DNA of 64,000 nucleotides from Hydrogenophaga sp. (GTDB lineage Bacteria > Pseudomonadota > Gammaproteobacteria > Burkholderiales > Burkholderiaceae_C). Below are positions 8,316 to 19,821 of the stretch, in pieces. The notes below the pieces were generated by a model. It saw only the letters and a program-made list of their open reading frames with translations, had not been told where the DNA came from and did not search any database. The stretch spans positions 1-64,000 of the forward strand of contig JACVCO010000008.1 in the NCBI GenBank assembly GCA_016741995.1. The letters run 5' to 3'. How positions within the stretch are numbered: position 1 is the stretch's first letter; every line of letters begins with the position of its first letter. The position numbers were made by a program, and so were the translations under genes.

Positions 8316-10373
8316 TCACTGCTTCGCGAGCACGGCGCGCACCGTGTCCGCCACGTTCTCGGGCGTGAAGCCGAAGTGCTTGAACAGCACCGGCGCCGGG
8401 GCCGATTCGCCGTAGGAGTCGATGCCCACGACGGCGGACACGCCGTATTTCCACCAGCCGTCGGTCACGCCCATCTCGACCGCCACGCGCGGCAGGCCGG
8501 CGGGCAGCACGGCCTTCTTGTAGGCCGGGGCCTGGCGGTCGAAGCGGGTGTTGCTGGGCATGGAAACCACGCGCACCGCGATGCCGTGTTCCCTGGCCAG
8601 CTGTTCCTGCGCCTTGAGCGCAAGCTGCACCTCGGAGCCGGTGGCGATGATCACCGCCTGGGCCTTCTTCTTCAGGCCGACCTCGGCGGGCTCGGACAGC
8701 ACGTAGGCGCCCTTGGCGATGTCGCTCAGGTCTTTCTTCGGTGCGTACGGCAGGTTCTGGCGCGACAGCAGCAGCGCGGTGGGCCGGTCCTTGTTCTCGA
8801 GCGCCACGGCCCAGGCGACGGCGGTCTCGGCCGTGTCACCAGGGCGCCAGACGTCGAGGTTGGGGATCAGGCGCAGGCTGGCAGCGTGCTCGATCGACTG
8901 GTGCGTGGGGCCGTCTTCGCCGAGACCGATGGAGTCGTGCGTGAAGACGTGGATCACGCGCTGCTTCATCAGCGCGGCCATGCGGATGGCGTTGCGCGAG
9001 TAATCGCTGAAGGTGAGGAAGGTGCCGCCGTAGGGGATGTAGCCGCCGTGCAGCGCCACGCCGTTCATGACGGCGGCCATGCCGAATTCGCGCACGCCGT
9101 AGTTGATGTGGCGCCCCAGGCGGCCCTGGTCGTCGCGCACCACCTGGCCGGCCAGATCCACGCGCAGCGCGGGCGTGGACGCGGTGTTGGTGAGATTGGA
9201 GCCGGTGAGGTCGGCGCTGCCACCGAGCAGCTCGGGCAGCGCGGCGGTGAAGTGCTCCAGCGCGAGCTGGCTGGCCTTGCGGCTGGCCACGGTCTCGGCC
9301 TTGGTGTGGGCCTGCACGGCTGCGTCCACCGCCACCTGGGCGAAGCGCTTGGGCAGCTCACCCTTCATGCGGCGCAGGTACTCGCTGGCGAGCTCGGGGT
9401 GGGCGGCGCGGTAGGCGTTGAAGCGCTGGTTCCAGGCGGCTTCGGCGGCTTTGCCCGCGGCCTTGGCGTCCCAGGCGGCGTACACGTCGTCGGGGATCAC
9501 GAAAGGCTCATGCGGCCAACCCAGCGCGGCGCGCGTGAGCTTGATTTCTTCCGCGCCCAGCGGCTCGCCGTGCGCCTTGGCGGTGTTGGCGCGGTTCGGG
9601 CTGCCTTTGCCGATCGCCGTCTTGCAGATGATGAGCGTGGGCGCGTCGGCGTGGCGTTTCGCGTCGCCGAGGGCGCGGTCCACCGCGTCCACGTCGTGGC
9701 CGTCGATCGGGCCGATCACGTTCCAGCCGCAGGCGGTGAAGCGCAACGCGGTGTTGTCGATGAACCAGGGCGTGACCTTGCCGTCGATGGAGATGCCGTT
9801 GTCGTCGTACAGCGCGATCAGCTTGTTGAGCTTCCAGGCGCCGGCCAGCGCCACCGCTTCGTGGCTGATGCCTTCCATGAGGCAGCCGTCACCCAGGAAC
9901 ACGTAGGTGCGGTGGTCGACGACCTCATGGCCCGGGCGGTTGAACTCGGCCGCGAGCAGCTTCTCGGCCAGCGCCATGCCCACCGCGTTGGTGATGCCCT
10001 GGCCCAGCGGGCCGGTCGTCGTCTCGACGCCGGGGGTGATGCCCACCTCGGGATGGCCCGCGGTCTTGCTGTGCAACTGGCGGAAGTTTTTCAGCTCCTG
10101 CATCGGCAGCGCGTAGCCCGTGAGGTGCAGCAGCGCGTAGATCAGCATCGAGCCGTGGCCATTGCTGAGCACGAAGCGGTCGCGGTCGGGCCAGTGCGGG
10201 TTCACCGGGTTGTGCCGCAGGTGGCGGCCCCAGAGCGCGACGGCCATGTCGGCCATGCCCATGGGCGCGCCGGGGTGCCCGGAATTGGCAGCCTGCACGG
10301 CGTCCATCGCCAGCGCGCGGATGGCGTTGGCCATGACCAGGGGAGAGACGTTGACGACGGAGGAGTCGCTCAT
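8316..10373 (-). CDS. tkt: Transketolase
   Basis: Thiamine-diphosphate enzyme that moves two-carbon units between sugar phosphates in the pentose phosphate (and Calvin) pathway. The 685-residue protein has the N-terminal [13 protein letters not shown] motif, the ThDP/Mg motif [13 protein letters not shown], the catalytic-region EDGPTHQ, and the C-terminal transketolase domain. It is the first gene of a tkt-gapA unit; the gap of 33 bp and absence of a terminator between them suggest co-transcription. The 153 bp upstream, shared with divergent murU, must hold both promoters. Confidence 0.98.
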   Translation of the reverse strand: MSDSSVVNVSPLVMANAIRALAMDAVQAANSGHPGAPMGMADMAVALWGRHLRHNPVNPHWPDRDRFVLSNGHGSMLIYALLHLTGYALPMQELKNFRQLHSKTAGHPEVGITPGVETTTGPLGQGITNAVGMALAEKLLAAEFNRPGHEVVDHRTYVFLGDGCLMEGISHEAVALAGAWKLNKLIALYDDNGISIDGKVTPWFIDNTALRFTACGWNVIGPIDGHDVDAVDRALGDAKRHADAPTLIICKTAIGKGSPNRANTAKAHGEPLGAEEIKLTRAALGWPHEPFVIPDDVYAAWDAKAAGKAAEAAWNQRFNAYRAAHPELASEYLRRMKGELPKRFAQVAVDAAVQAHTKAETVASRKASQLALEHFTAALPELLGGSADLTGSNLTNTASTPALRVDLAGQVVRDDQGRLGRHINYGVREFGMAAVMNGVALHGGYIPYGGTFLTFSDYSRNAIRMAALMKQRVIHVFTHDSIGLGEDGPTHQSIEHAASLRLIPNLDVWRPGDTAETAVAWAVALENKDRPTALLLSRQNLPYAPKKDLSDIAKGAYVLSEPAEVGLKKKAQAVIIATGSEVQLALKAQEQLAREHGIAVRVVSMPSNTRFDRQAPAYKKAVLPAGLPRVAVEMGVTDGWWKYGVSAVVGIDSYGESAPAPVLFKHFGFTPENVADTVRAVLAKQ

Positions 10374-10526
10374 GAAGACCTCGGGATGGGAAGGGGCGCA
10401 GCGCGGACCGTTTCACACGGCCGGCCTGAGAAGAACCCGCGATTTTAGCGGCGGCGCCCCGGCAGCCACCGCGCGTGGGCGATACAGGCAGGCCTCGACG
10501 CAGCCGGCTACAGTCATGCCTTCACC

Positions 10527-11252
10527 ATGGCCCTCGCCGCTCAAGCCATCATCCTTGCCGCCGGCCGCGGCAACCGGATGCGCCCGCTCACCGACCACAC
10601 GCCCAAGCCGCTGCTGCCCGTGCAGGGCAAGGCCTTGTTGCAGTGGCATGTCGATGCCCTGGCGGCATCAGGCGCGCACCCGCTCGTCATCAACACCGCC
10701 TGGCTGGGCGAGCAGATTCCCGCGCACTTCGGCGCGCAGCCGCGCAGCAGCCAGGGTCAGGCCCTGGACATCGCCTACTCGGCCGAAGGCGAAGACTTCG
10801 GCTACGCCCTGGAAACGGCCGGCGGCATCGTCCGGGCCCTGCCCTTGCTGGCCGAGGTGTTCTGGGTCGTGGCGGGCGACGTGTTCGCGCCCGGCTTCCC
10901 CTTCGATCCCACGGCCATGGCCCGCTTCGCGCAGAGCGACCGGCTCGCCCACCTCTGGCTGGTGCCCAACCCGGCGCACAACCCCAGGGGCGACTTCGGC
11001 CTGAGCGCCGAGGGTCTGGCGCTCAACGGGGGCGCCGAGCGGTTCACCTACAGCACGATCGGCCTGTACCGGCGCGCGTTGTTCGAAGCCCCGTGGTGCG
11101 ACATCCTGGCCGGCAACCCCCAGGGCACGGCCGAGCCGCTGGCGCCGTTGCTGCGCCGTGCGATGGACGCGGGCCAGGTGAGCGCCGAGCTCTACCGCGG
11201 CCCCTGGACGGACGTGGGCACGCCCGAGCGCCTGGCCGAACTGAACCGTTAG
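10527..11252 (+). CDS. murU: Nucleotidyltransferase, probable N-acetylmuramate-1-phosphate uridylyltransferase (MurU)
   Basis: In the anabolic recycling route known from Pseudomonas, MurU makes UDP-MurNAc from MurNAc-1-phosphate and UTP, bypassing de novo synthesis. The 241-residue protein has the signature AAGRGNRMRPLTDHTPKPLL and an acidic metal site around VVAGDVF; it ends TDVGTPERLAELN, as in MurU. The partner kinase gene amgK lies at 22.35 kb beside lptD, which is where both genes sit in Pseudomonas. The presence of AmgK supports the MurU reading over glucose-1-phosphate transferases. pepP follows after 16 bp, so the two may share a transcript. Confidence 0.82.
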   Translation: MALAAQAIILAAGRGNRMRPLTDHTPKPLLPVQGKALLQWHVDALAASGAHPLVINTAWLGEQIPAHFGAQPRSSQGQALDIAYSAEGEDFGYALETAGGIVRALPLLAEVFWVVAGDVFAPGFPFDPTAMARFAQSDRLAHLWLVPNPAHNPRGDFGLSAEGLALNGGAERFTYSTIGLYRRALFEAPWCDILAGNPQGTAEPLAPLLRRAMDAGQVSAELYRGPWTDVGTPERLAELNR

Positions 11253-11268
11253 CCGCCACAATGGCGCG

Positions 11269-12666
11269 ATGGACGCCAACACCCATTTCCGCCTCTACGC
11301 CGAGCGCCGCGCGCGCCTGGCTTCGCAACTCGGCCCGGGTGGCATCGCCATCGTGCCCACGGCGCTGGAACGCCCCCGCAACCGCGACAGCGACTTCCTC
11401 TACCGGCACGACAGCTACTTTTATTACCTGAGCGGTTTCACCGAACCCAACGCCTGGCTGCTGATCACCGCCGAAGGCCGGGTCACGCTGTTCTGCCAGC
11501 CCAAGGACCTGGAGCGCGAGATCTGGGACGGCATCCGGCTCGGGCCCGATGCGGCCCCCACCGCGCTGGGCGTGGACGAGGCCTTCCCCGTCACCGAGCT
11601 CGACCAGCGCCTGCCCCGGCTGCTCGAAAACCGCGCGGTGGTCTGGTACCCGTTCGCCACCCACGCCGGGCTGGAAGGCCGCATCGACGGCTGGCTGCAG
11701 AAGGTGCGCGCACGCGTGCGCTACGGCGCGCTGTGCCCCGAAACCCAGCGCGACCTGTGCACCCTGCTCGACGACATGCGCCTCGTGAAGGACGCGCATG
11801 AGCTGGCCATCATGCGCCGCGCCTCGCAGATCAGCGCGCGCGGCCACATCCGCGCCATGCAGCGCAGCGCGGCCATGCTGCGCGCCGGGCAGGACGTGCG
11901 CGAGTACCACCTCGACGCCGAGCTGCTGCACGAATTCCGCCAGGGCGGTTCGCAGTACCCCGCCTACGGCAGCATCGTGGCCGCGGGCGCCAACGCCTGC
12001 ATCCTGCACTACCGCGCCGACGCCGCCCCCATCCGCGACGGTGAACTTGTGCTGATCGACGCCGGTTGCGAACTCGACGGCTACGCGAGCGACATCACGC
12101 GCACCTTCCCCGCCAACGGCCGCTTCAGCGGGCCGCAGCGCGCGGTGTATGAACTCGTGCTGGCGAGCCAGGACGCGGCTGTGGCCGCCACGAAGCCCGG
12201 TGCGCGCTTCGTCGATCCGCACGATGCCACCGTGAAGGTGCTCGCGCAGGGCCTGCTCGATCTCGGCCTGCTCGACAAGGGCAAGTTCGGTACGGCGGAC
12301 GACGTGATTGCCAACCGCAGCTACTTTCAGTTCTACATGCACCGCACCGGCCACTGGCTGGGCATGGACGTGCACGACTGCGGCAGCTATGTGGAGCCCG
12401 GGGAGGTCGGCAAAGTCAGCGAGCGCAAGGACCCGCTGTCGGGTGAACTCATCAAGGACCGTCCGAGCCGCATTCTGCGTCCGGGCATGGTGCTCACCAT
12501 CGAGCCCGGCCTCTACATCCGCCCCGCCCAAGGCGTGCCCGAGAAGTTCTGGAACATCGGCATCCGCATCGAGGACGACGCGGTGGTGACCGCCGATGGC
12601 TGCGAGCTCATCACGCGCGATGTGCCGGTTGCGCCCGACGCCATCGAAGCGCTGATGCGCGCCTGA
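11269..12666 (+). CDS. pepP: Xaa-Pro aminopeptidase (aminopeptidase P)
   Basis: Dinuclear-metal M24 peptidase that removes an N-terminal residue before proline. The 465-residue protein has an N-terminal aminopeptidase P domain with SDFLYRHDSYFYYLSGF and a C-terminal pita-bread domain. Metal ligands are visible in LIDAGCELDGYASDITRTFP, in HRTGHWLGMDVHDCG, in TIEPGLYI and in IRIEDDAVVT. Length and order match E. coli PepP. It lies 16 bp after murU. In many betaproteobacteria pepP stands beside ubiquinone hydroxylase genes; that context is absent here. Confidence 0.95.
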   Translation: MDANTHFRLYAERRARLASQLGPGGIAIVPTALERPRNRDSDFLYRHDSYFYYLSGFTEPNAWLLITAEGRVTLFCQPKDLEREIWDGIRLGPDAAPTALGVDEAFPVTELDQRLPRLLENRAVVWYPFATHAGLEGRIDGWLQKVRARVRYGALCPETQRDLCTLLDDMRLVKDAHELAIMRRASQISARGHIRAMQRSAAMLRAGQDVREYHLDAELLHEFRQGGSQYPAYGSIVAAGANACILHYRADAAPIRDGELVLIDAGCELDGYASDITRTFPANGRFSGPQRAVYELVLASQDAAVAATKPGARFVDPHDATVKVLAQGLLDLGLLDKGKFGTADDVIANRSYFQFYMHRTGHWLGMDVHDCGSYVEPGEVGKVSERKDPLSGELIKDRPSRILRPGMVLTIEPGLYIRPAQGVPEKFWNIGIRIEDDAVVTADGCELITRDVPVAPDAIEALMRA

Positions 12667-12677
12667 CCCGCGTCAAC

Positions 12678-12983
12678 TCACTGCAGGGTGCGGTGCTCGG
12701 GCATGGGCGTCAGCCCGGGTGAGGGCGCCGCGGTGCTGCCCAGTTCAAGCAACCAGCGTGCGCTCAGTCGCCCCAGCAGCAAGCGCATCGGCGCCGACAG
12801 CGCCGGGTGCTGCGCGAGTTCGGTGAGGTTGCTCACCACCTTGCCCACCATCAATTCGCGCTGACGCACCGGCCCGCTGTGCTGGGCACAGCCCGTCATC
12901 AGCGCCAGCGTGCCAGCGAGCAGCGCCTCGGTCGGCGGCAGCGTGTATTCCTCGTCGCAATGGCTCGTCGGGTCGGTTTTCAT
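12678..12983 (-). CDS. Small conserved protein of unknown function, iron-regulated by position
   Basis: A protein of 101 residues, mostly hydrophilic, with three Cys/His positions (SHCDEE, TGCAQHS) and no membrane helix. I do not recognise a domain. Its start is 33 bp from a Fur-type palindrome at 13016-13032 and it is divergent from bacterioferritin, so it is probably expressed or repressed together with iron storage. Codon use is like the neighbours. A role in iron or haem handling is inference from context only. Confidence 0.65.
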   Translation of the reverse strand: MKTDPTSHCDEEYTLPPTEALLAGTLALMTGCAQHSGPVRQRELMVGKVVSNLTELAQHPALSAPMRLLLGRLSARWLLELGSTAAPSPGLTPMPEHRTLQ

Positions 12984-13015
12984 CGGGTGCTCCAGCGGTG
13001 ACAGGAGTGCATCAT

Positions 13016-13032
13016 ATGAGAATAATTCTCAT
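13016..13032. promoter_or_regulatory. Fur box between the small unknown gene and bfr
   Basis: Exact inverted repeat ATGAGAAT-a-ATTCTCAT. Extended on the minus strand it reads AATGAGAATTATTCTCATA, matching the classical AATGAGAATNATTCTCATT Fur sites at nearly every base. It lies 33 bp before the minus-strand gene at 12983 and 78 bp before bfr, so iron-bound Fur can act on both. Confidence 0.85.
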
Positions 13033-13109
13033 TTGCAGAAAGTACCCCCCTTGGGCTGCATGGGCTTCGGCCCACAATGCCGCCTCCCCTCACCGCGAAA
13101 GGAGCAGCC

Positions 13110-13586
13110 ATGAAAGGCGATGACAAAGTGATTGCGCACCTGCAGGCGCAACTGAAGAACGAGCTGACCGCCATCAACCAGTATTTCGTGCACTACCGCA
13201 TGCTCAAGCACTGGGGCCTGGACAAGCTGGCCAAGAAGGAATACGAGGAGTCGATCGGCGAAATGAAGCACGCCGACAAACTCATGGACCGCATCTTCAT
13301 GCTCGACGGCCTGCCCAACCTGCAGGACCTGGGCAAGCTGCACATTGGCGAAGACGTGCCGGAAATGCTGCGTTGCGACGTGCAGCTCGAGCGCGGTGCG
13401 CAGGGCACCATCAAGGACGGCATCGCCCACTGCGAGTCGGTGCGCGACTACGTCTCGCGCGACATCCTGCAGGAAATCCTTGACGACACCGAGGAGCACA
13501 TCGACTTCCTGGAGACCCAGATCGAGCTGATCGAGAAGGTCGGCCTGCCGAACTACCTGCAGAGCCAGATGGGCTCGGCGAGCTGA
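13110..13586 (+). CDS. bfr: Bacterioferritin
   Basis: Haem-containing 24-mer that oxidises Fe(II) and stores it as mineral. The 158-residue protein shows ferroxidase ligands in [15 protein letters not shown] (Glu) and the [15 protein letters not shown] segment (Glu, His, and the haem-ligand Met of the family), plus [13 protein letters not shown]. Start: ATG at 13110 with a strong AAAGGAG 6 bp upstream; an open frame from 13077 would only add 11 residues without a site. Followed at 102 bp by the bfd gene, its electron donor for iron release. Confidence 0.96.
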   Translation: MKGDDKVIAHLQAQLKNELTAINQYFVHYRMLKHWGLDKLAKKEYEESIGEMKHADKLMDRIFMLDGLPNLQDLGKLHIGEDVPEMLRCDVQLERGAQGTIKDGIAHCESVRDYVSRDILQEILDDTEEHIDFLETQIELIEKVGLPNYLQSQMGSAS

Positions 13587-13600
13587 TCGGGGCTGGGCGA

Positions 13601-13621
13601 ACACCGCCCGTCGGGCGGTGT
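13601..13621. other. Hairpin after bfr (possible terminator or stabiliser)
   Basis: Perfect 9-bp stem ACACCGCCC / GGGCGGTGT with a 3-base loop, 15 bp after the bfr stop. No T-run follows, so it may protect the 3' end of bfr mRNA rather than stop transcription alone. Confidence 0.5.
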
Positions 13622-13637
13622 CCATGGGGGCTTGCCG

Positions 13638-13660
13638 AATGAATGCGATCCATTATCATT
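13638..13660. promoter_or_regulatory. Probable Fur box before bfd
   Basis: The segment AATGAATGCG to CCATTATCATT is A/T-rich against its surroundings. Read on the minus strand, GATAATG begins a match of about 11 of 19 bases to the Fur consensus. It lies 28 bp before the bfd start. Weaker than the site upstream of bfr. Confidence 0.5.
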
Positions 13661-13687
13661 TGCAGGCGTTTCATTCTGCCCATCCCC

Positions 13688-13912
13688 ATGATCGTCTGCG
13701 TTTGCCGCCGCGTCAGTGACAAAACCATCGCCCAGTGCGCTCGCGCGGGCATGGGCTTTGACGACATCCAGCTGGAGCTGGGTGTGGCGACGCAATGCGG
13801 CCGGTGCGAAGGCTGCGCGCGCCAGGTGGTGGCCGAATGCGCGCCCGGCCAAGCCATCGCCCACCTGCAACTGCACACCGCCGAACAGGCCCGCCACGCC
13901 GCACTGGCCTGA
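13688..13912 (+). CDS. bfd: Bacterioferritin-associated ferredoxin
   Basis: Small [2Fe-2S] protein of 74 residues that reduces bacterioferritin so stored iron can leave. Four cysteines have the Bfd pattern: CVC near residue 4-6 and CGRCEGC near residues 37-42 (C-x-x-C-x-x-C, of which two serve as ligands). Start: ATG at 13688 directly before IVCVCRRVSD, the normal Bfd N-terminus; a longer open frame from 13643 covers the promoter. Bfr and Bfd are usually opposite in iron response; the separate Fur-like box here fits independent control. Confidence 0.92.
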   Translation: MIVCVCRRVSDKTIAQCARAGMGFDDIQLELGVATQCGRCEGCARQVVAECAPGQAIAHLQLHTAEQARHAALA

Positions 13913-14075
13913 GAGTGCGCTCAGGGTTCGCGGCCCGCGAACCGATTCCCCACACCGCCGTCACAGCGCCTTCACCCGCAGGGCGGCTCGGCCATGTGCG
14001 GGTTTCCCCCGAGGCCGGATTTAGAATGCGGACCCGCCTTTCGCATGGCAGAAAGAACAACGGCCGGAGACACGC

Positions 14076-16403
<2,328 letters not shown>

Positions 16404-16458
16404 GCCCTTTTGCCGTAGCAAGCACCAACTTATCAAGGCCGCTCCGGCCTGAGGGCAG

Positions 16459-16489
16459 TGCCCATTTTTTGGGCATTGGCTTGCTTTTT
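16459..16489 (+). terminator. Putative terminator after maeB
   Basis: Stem TGCCCA / TGGGCA closes a T-loop, extended by G-T pairs, and a second T-run (CTTTTT) begins 10 bp later. It lies 56 bp after the maeB stop, in a 190-bp gap that otherwise shows nothing but the upstream region of the ribonuclease gene. Confidence 0.55.
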
Positions 16490-16593
16490 GACCCGGGTTA
16501 GGGCACACTCCCGCGCTTGTATTTGAGGGTTTACCCCAGCGTCTGGCGTGATGTCGGGCCAGGGTTGACCCGCATCAGGAGCAAGCCAACCTC

Positions 16594-17022
16594 ATGGATC
16601 TGCGGGGGATCCGCCAGCACAGAGGCAAGGGCAAAGCCGGCTTTCTGGCGGCGCTGGTGGTCACCGTGGCCGCCGCCGTCGGCACCATTCTGGTGCAAGC
16701 CCGCGGCCCCGAGCCTCTCGCCACCGTCCCCTCCGCCGCCGTGCCGGTATCGGCCCTGCCAACGCAGGGTCAGCAGGTGATGGGCCGGATCGCGCAAGGA
16801 GGGCCCTTCCGCTACGAAAAGGACGGCACCGTCTTTTTCAACCGCGAGGGCCTGCTGCCCCGACAGAAGCGAGGCTACTACCGGGAATACACCGTCCCCA
16901 CCCCAGGGCTCAACCACCGGGGGGCGCGGCGAATCGTGTGCGGTGGTGAGCGGCCGAGGGCGCCTGATGCCTGTTATTACACCGAGGACCACTACGCGAG
17001 CTTTCGACTCATCGCGCAGTGA
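16594..17022 (+). CDS. Barnase-like (microbial guanyl-type) secreted ribonuclease
   Basis: Predicted exported ribonuclease of 142 residues. A membrane-spanning or signal segment (GFLAALVVTVAAAVGTILV, about residues 15-33) precedes a Pro/Ala linker and a compact domain. The catalytic layout of barnase is present: Glu in GYYREYTVPTPG, Arg in ARRIVCGG, and the general acid His in TEDHYASFRLI, which aligns with barnase DHYQTFTKI. Two cysteines (CGG, ACYY) could form a disulfide outside the cytoplasm. The next gene, 54 bp on, codes for a barstar-like inhibitor. There is no cleavage motif obvious after the helix, so the enzyme may stay membrane-tethered. Confidence 0.88.
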   Translation: MDLRGIRQHRGKGKAGFLAALVVTVAAAVGTILVQARGPEPLATVPSAAVPVSALPTQGQQVMGRIAQGGPFRYEKDGTVFFNREGLLPRQKRGYYREYTVPTPGLNHRGARRIVCGGERPRAPDACYYTEDHYASFRLIAQ

Positions 17023-17076
17023 GCCCCGACAAGAGCGAACGGTATTTCAACTTTGACTGTGGAAAGAGACGCGGAG

Positions 17077-17619
17077 ATGGATACGCCACTTCGTAACGTG
17101 CGACCCAACATCGTTCAGTCGATTCGCGCCTATGGCGTGAAGGACCTGCAGGCCGCTGCCGAGCAGCTTGGCCATCACTTCCTCTACGCCAACCTGGCCA
17201 AGGCGCAGAGCAAGCAGGACGTGCTCGAACTGATCGCCGCGCAGTACACGCTGCCCCCGCATTTCGGCAAGAACTTCGATGCGCTCTACGACTGCATGAC
17301 CGACATGGTTCACAAGTCGGGCCCGCAAACGGGCTTCATCGTCGTGCTCGAACACATCCCTGCGCACAGCAAGTTCGACAAGGAAGCCCGCGAGCAGTTG
17401 CTCGACATCTTCCGTGACACCGCCGAGTACTGGGCCGACCGCAAGGTGCCGTTCCGCTGCTTCTATTCGTTCTCGGTGGCGCGCAGCCCCAAGGGCGAAG
17501 AGCCGATCGAGGTGCAGAACGAAGAACCCATGCCCACGGACAAGATCCTCGACGTGAGCCCGATGGCGCTGCGCATGAGCAGCCCGTTCAACGCCGGGTA
17601 TTGGCTCGCCGCGGCCTGA
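17077..17619 (+). CDS. Barstar-like ribonuclease inhibitor
   Basis: Predicted cytoplasmic inhibitor of the preceding ribonuclease. The 180-residue protein carries the barstar core: a parallel-sheet start (DLQAAAEQLGHHFLYANL), then LPPHFGKNFDALYDCMTDM, the family signature in which acidic residues enter the barnase active site. It is twice as long as B. amyloliquefaciens barstar (about 90 residues); the extra C-terminal half (from about residue 105) shows no known domain. Start: ATG at 17077 after GAAAGAGACGCGGAG; a TTG at 17053 is a weaker choice. A strong terminator follows, closing a ribonuclease-inhibitor operon. Confidence 0.85.
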   Translation: MDTPLRNVRPNIVQSIRAYGVKDLQAAAEQLGHHFLYANLAKAQSKQDVLELIAAQYTLPPHFGKNFDALYDCMTDMVHKSGPQTGFIVVLEHIPAHSKFDKEAREQLLDIFRDTAEYWADRKVPFRCFYSFSVARSPKGEEPIEVQNEEPMPTDKILDVSPMALRMSSPFNAGYWLAAA

Positions 17620-17658
17620 GGCCGCAGCCTCCCACGCCGCACCTGGCGCCACTGGATG

Positions 17659-17684
17659 AGCCGCGACACATGTCGCGGCTTTTT
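17659..17684 (+). terminator. Intrinsic terminator of the ribonuclease-barstar unit
   Basis: Perfect 10-bp stem AGCCGCGACA / TGTCGCGGCT, 2-base loop, followed by TTTTT. It ends exactly at the stop codon of the convergent rsmA gene. Confidence 0.85.
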
Positions 17685-18445
17685 CATGCCTGCGTGGTTT
17701 GTGCGAGGTGCACGTATTCGCTGACGGGCACCTCTTCGGCCCTGCGCTGGAGATCGAAGTTGCCCGTCGCATGGCGTTGCTCCAGCCACTTGCCCAGCGT
17801 GTGGCGCAGGATCTTGCGGCGCTGGCTGAAAGCGATCTGCACCATGGCGCCGAAATGCGCCAGGTCGATCGGCGGCGGCTCGGGCAGCGGCACCATGCGC
17901 ACCACCGCGCTGTCGACCTTGGGCGGCGGATCGAATGCCTCGGGCGGCACGAAGAGCACATCTTCCATCGCATAGCGCCACTGCAGCATGACGGACAAGC
18001 GGCCGTAGTCGGCCGTGGCGGGCGCGGCCACCATGCGGTCGATCACTTCCTTTTGCAGCATGAAGTGCTGGTCCTTCACCACGCCCACGTGGTCGAGCAG
18101 GTGAAAGAGGATGGGTGTGGAGATGTTGTAGGGCAGGTTGCCCACCACGCGCAGGCCCGCGGGCGCGGCGCCGGGGAGTGCAGAGAAGTCGACCGTGAGC
18201 ACATCGGCCTCGGTCACGTCGAGCTGGCCGTGTGCGCGCAGGCGCACCGCGAGATCCCGATCGAGCTCGATCACGCGCAGGCGCCCGAGGCGCTCCACCA
18301 GGGGCTGCGTGAGCGCGGCCAGACCCGGGCCGATTTCAACCATGGCCTGGCCCGCGCGCGGATCGATCGCGCGCACGATGGCATCGATGACGCCGGGGTC
18401 GGTGAGAAAGTGCTGCCCGAAGCGCTTGCGCGCAATGTGCTTCAC
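17684..18445 (-). CDS. rsmA: 16S rRNA (adenine1518/1519-N6)-dimethyltransferase
   Basis: Dimethylates two adjacent adenines in helix 45 of 16S rRNA late in 30S assembly. The 253-residue protein has RFGQHFLTD at the N-terminus, the SAM-binding [13 protein letters not shown], and the catalytic motif NLPYNIS. Start: GTG at 18445, which overlaps the surA stop as GTGA; the longer open frame would read back into surA. Last gene of lptD-surA-rsmA, the same order as in E. coli, where pdxA lies between surA and rsmA; pdxA is absent here. Confidence 0.96.
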   Translation of the reverse strand: MKHIARKRFGQHFLTDPGVIDAIVRAIDPRAGQAMVEIGPGLAALTQPLVERLGRLRVIELDRDLAVRLRAHGQLDVTEADVLTVDFSALPGAAPAGLRVVGNLPYNISTPILFHLLDHVGVVKDQHFMLQKEVIDRMVAAPATADYGRLSVMLQWRYAMEDVLFVPPEAFDPPPKVDSAVVRMVPLPEPPPIDLAHFGAMVQIAFSQRRKILRHTLGKWLEQRHATGNFDLQRRAEEVPVSEYVHLAQTTQA

Positions 18446-19821
18446 GGTTGCGGGTCTTCGCGGATCTCGACGTAGGCGCGCGCGCGCACGTCGCGCGCCC
18501 ACAGCGCCTGGGCTTCCTCGAGCTTCTGCTCGCGCACCAGGGCACGGACACGCTCGCGGCGCTCGCGTTCGTCGAGCGGCACGGTGCGGCGTTCGTCGAC
18601 ACGGATGAGGTGCACACCGAAGCGCGACACCACGGGATCGGAGAGCTGGCCGGGCTGCAGGCGGTTCATGACCTGCTCGAACTCGGGCACGAACATGCCG
18701 GGCGCGGCCCAGCCCAGCACGCCGCCACCCGCGGCAGAGCCGTCCTGGCTGTGCTCGCGTGCCAGCGTTTCGAAACTGGCCTGGCCCGAAGCGATGCGCT
18801 GGCGGAACTCGTTCAGGCGGGCCTGGGCCGCTTCCTGGCTGAGCTGTGGACCGGGGCGCAACAGGATGTGGCTCGCGCGGGTTTGCGTGACATTCGCGGC
18901 CGGCAGACCGCCACCGCCGCGTTTGTCGTTGACGCGCAGCACGTGAAAGCCCGCCAGGCTGCGCAGCGGGCCCGCCACCTCACCCGGCGACAGGGCGCGC
19001 GTGGCGTTGATGAACAGGTCGGGCAGGCGCGTGGCCGGCCGCCAACCGAACTGGCCCCCGTTGCTGCGCTCGGGCGCATCGGAGAACTCGCGCGCCAGGG
19101 TGGCGAAATCCTCACCTGCGCGCGCGCGCTCGGCCACACGCTGCGCGCGTGCCTGGCGCTCGGTCACCTGGGCCTCGGTCGCGTTCTCGGGCACGCTCAC
19201 GAGCACGTGGCCCAGGTTGAGTTCAAGGCTGCTCAGGTCGCCACCACCGCCCTGCTGCTCGCGGATGAAATCGTCGATATCGGCATCGTTCACACGCACG
19301 CGCGAGTCGACCTCGCGCTCGCGCACGCGCTGCAGCAGCAACTGCTGGCGCAGCTCGCTGCGAAAGCGGTTGAGCTCGACGCCCTCGGAGGCCAGCCGGC
19401 GGCGGAAGTCGTCGCGACCGAGCTGGTTCTGGGCCGCGATGTTCTGCTCGGCCTGATCGACGTCGTTGTCGCTGACGCGCAGGCCCGATTCGGTGGCGAA
19501 CTGCACTTGCGCGCGTTCGTTGATGAGCTGTTCGAGCACCTGGCGAGCGAGCTCCGCGCGCGGCGGTGCGTTGGCGATGCCGCGCTGCGCGATGTTCTGC
19601 TCGACCTGTCGCAGGCGTTGACGCACATCGTGGTTGGTCACGGGCTCGGAATTCACCAGCGCGACGATGAAGTCGGCCGTGCGGTTGGCGGTCGAGGTGC
19701 CTGTGCCTTCCGGCAGGCTGAGCCTGCCCGGGGAGCGCTGCGTCTGGGCGGTGGCGGGCAGGGCTGCCAGCACGAGGGCAAGCACCAGGGCCTGGAAGGA
19801 GAGCAAAAGGCGTTCAGTCAT
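18442..19821 (-). CDS. surA: Periplasmic chaperone and peptidyl-prolyl isomerase SurA
   Basis: Escorts unfolded outer-membrane proteins, LptD among them, across the periplasm. The 459-residue protein begins with a signal peptide ([23 protein letters not shown]). The N-terminal chaperone domain includes [15 protein letters not shown], then two parvulin domains follow; the second keeps SHILLRPG and [17 protein letters not shown]. The start ATG overlaps the end of lptD by 8 bp and the stop overlaps rsmA, so the three are one tightly coupled operon. Start was set at 19821 since upstream frame is lptD shadow. Confidence 0.95.
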   Translation of the reverse strand: MTERLLLSFQALVLALVLAALPATAQTQRSPGRLSLPEGTGTSTANRTADFIVALVNSEPVTNHDVRQRLRQVEQNIAQRGIANAPPRAELARQVLEQLINERAQVQFATESGLRVSDNDVDQAEQNIAAQNQLGRDDFRRRLASEGVELNRFRSELRQQLLLQRVREREVDSRVRVNDADIDDFIREQQGGGGDLSSLELNLGHVLVSVPENATEAQVTERQARAQRVAERARAGEDFATLAREFSDAPERSNGGQFGWRPATRLPDLFINATRALSPGEVAGPLRSLAGFHVLRVNDKRGGGGLPAANVTQTRASHILLRPGPQLSQEAAQARLNEFRQRIASGQASFETLAREHSQDGSAAGGGVLGWAAPGMFVPEFEQVMNRLQPGQLSDPVVSRFGVHLIRVDERRTVPLDERERRERVRALVREQKLEEAQALWARDVRARAYVEIREDPQP

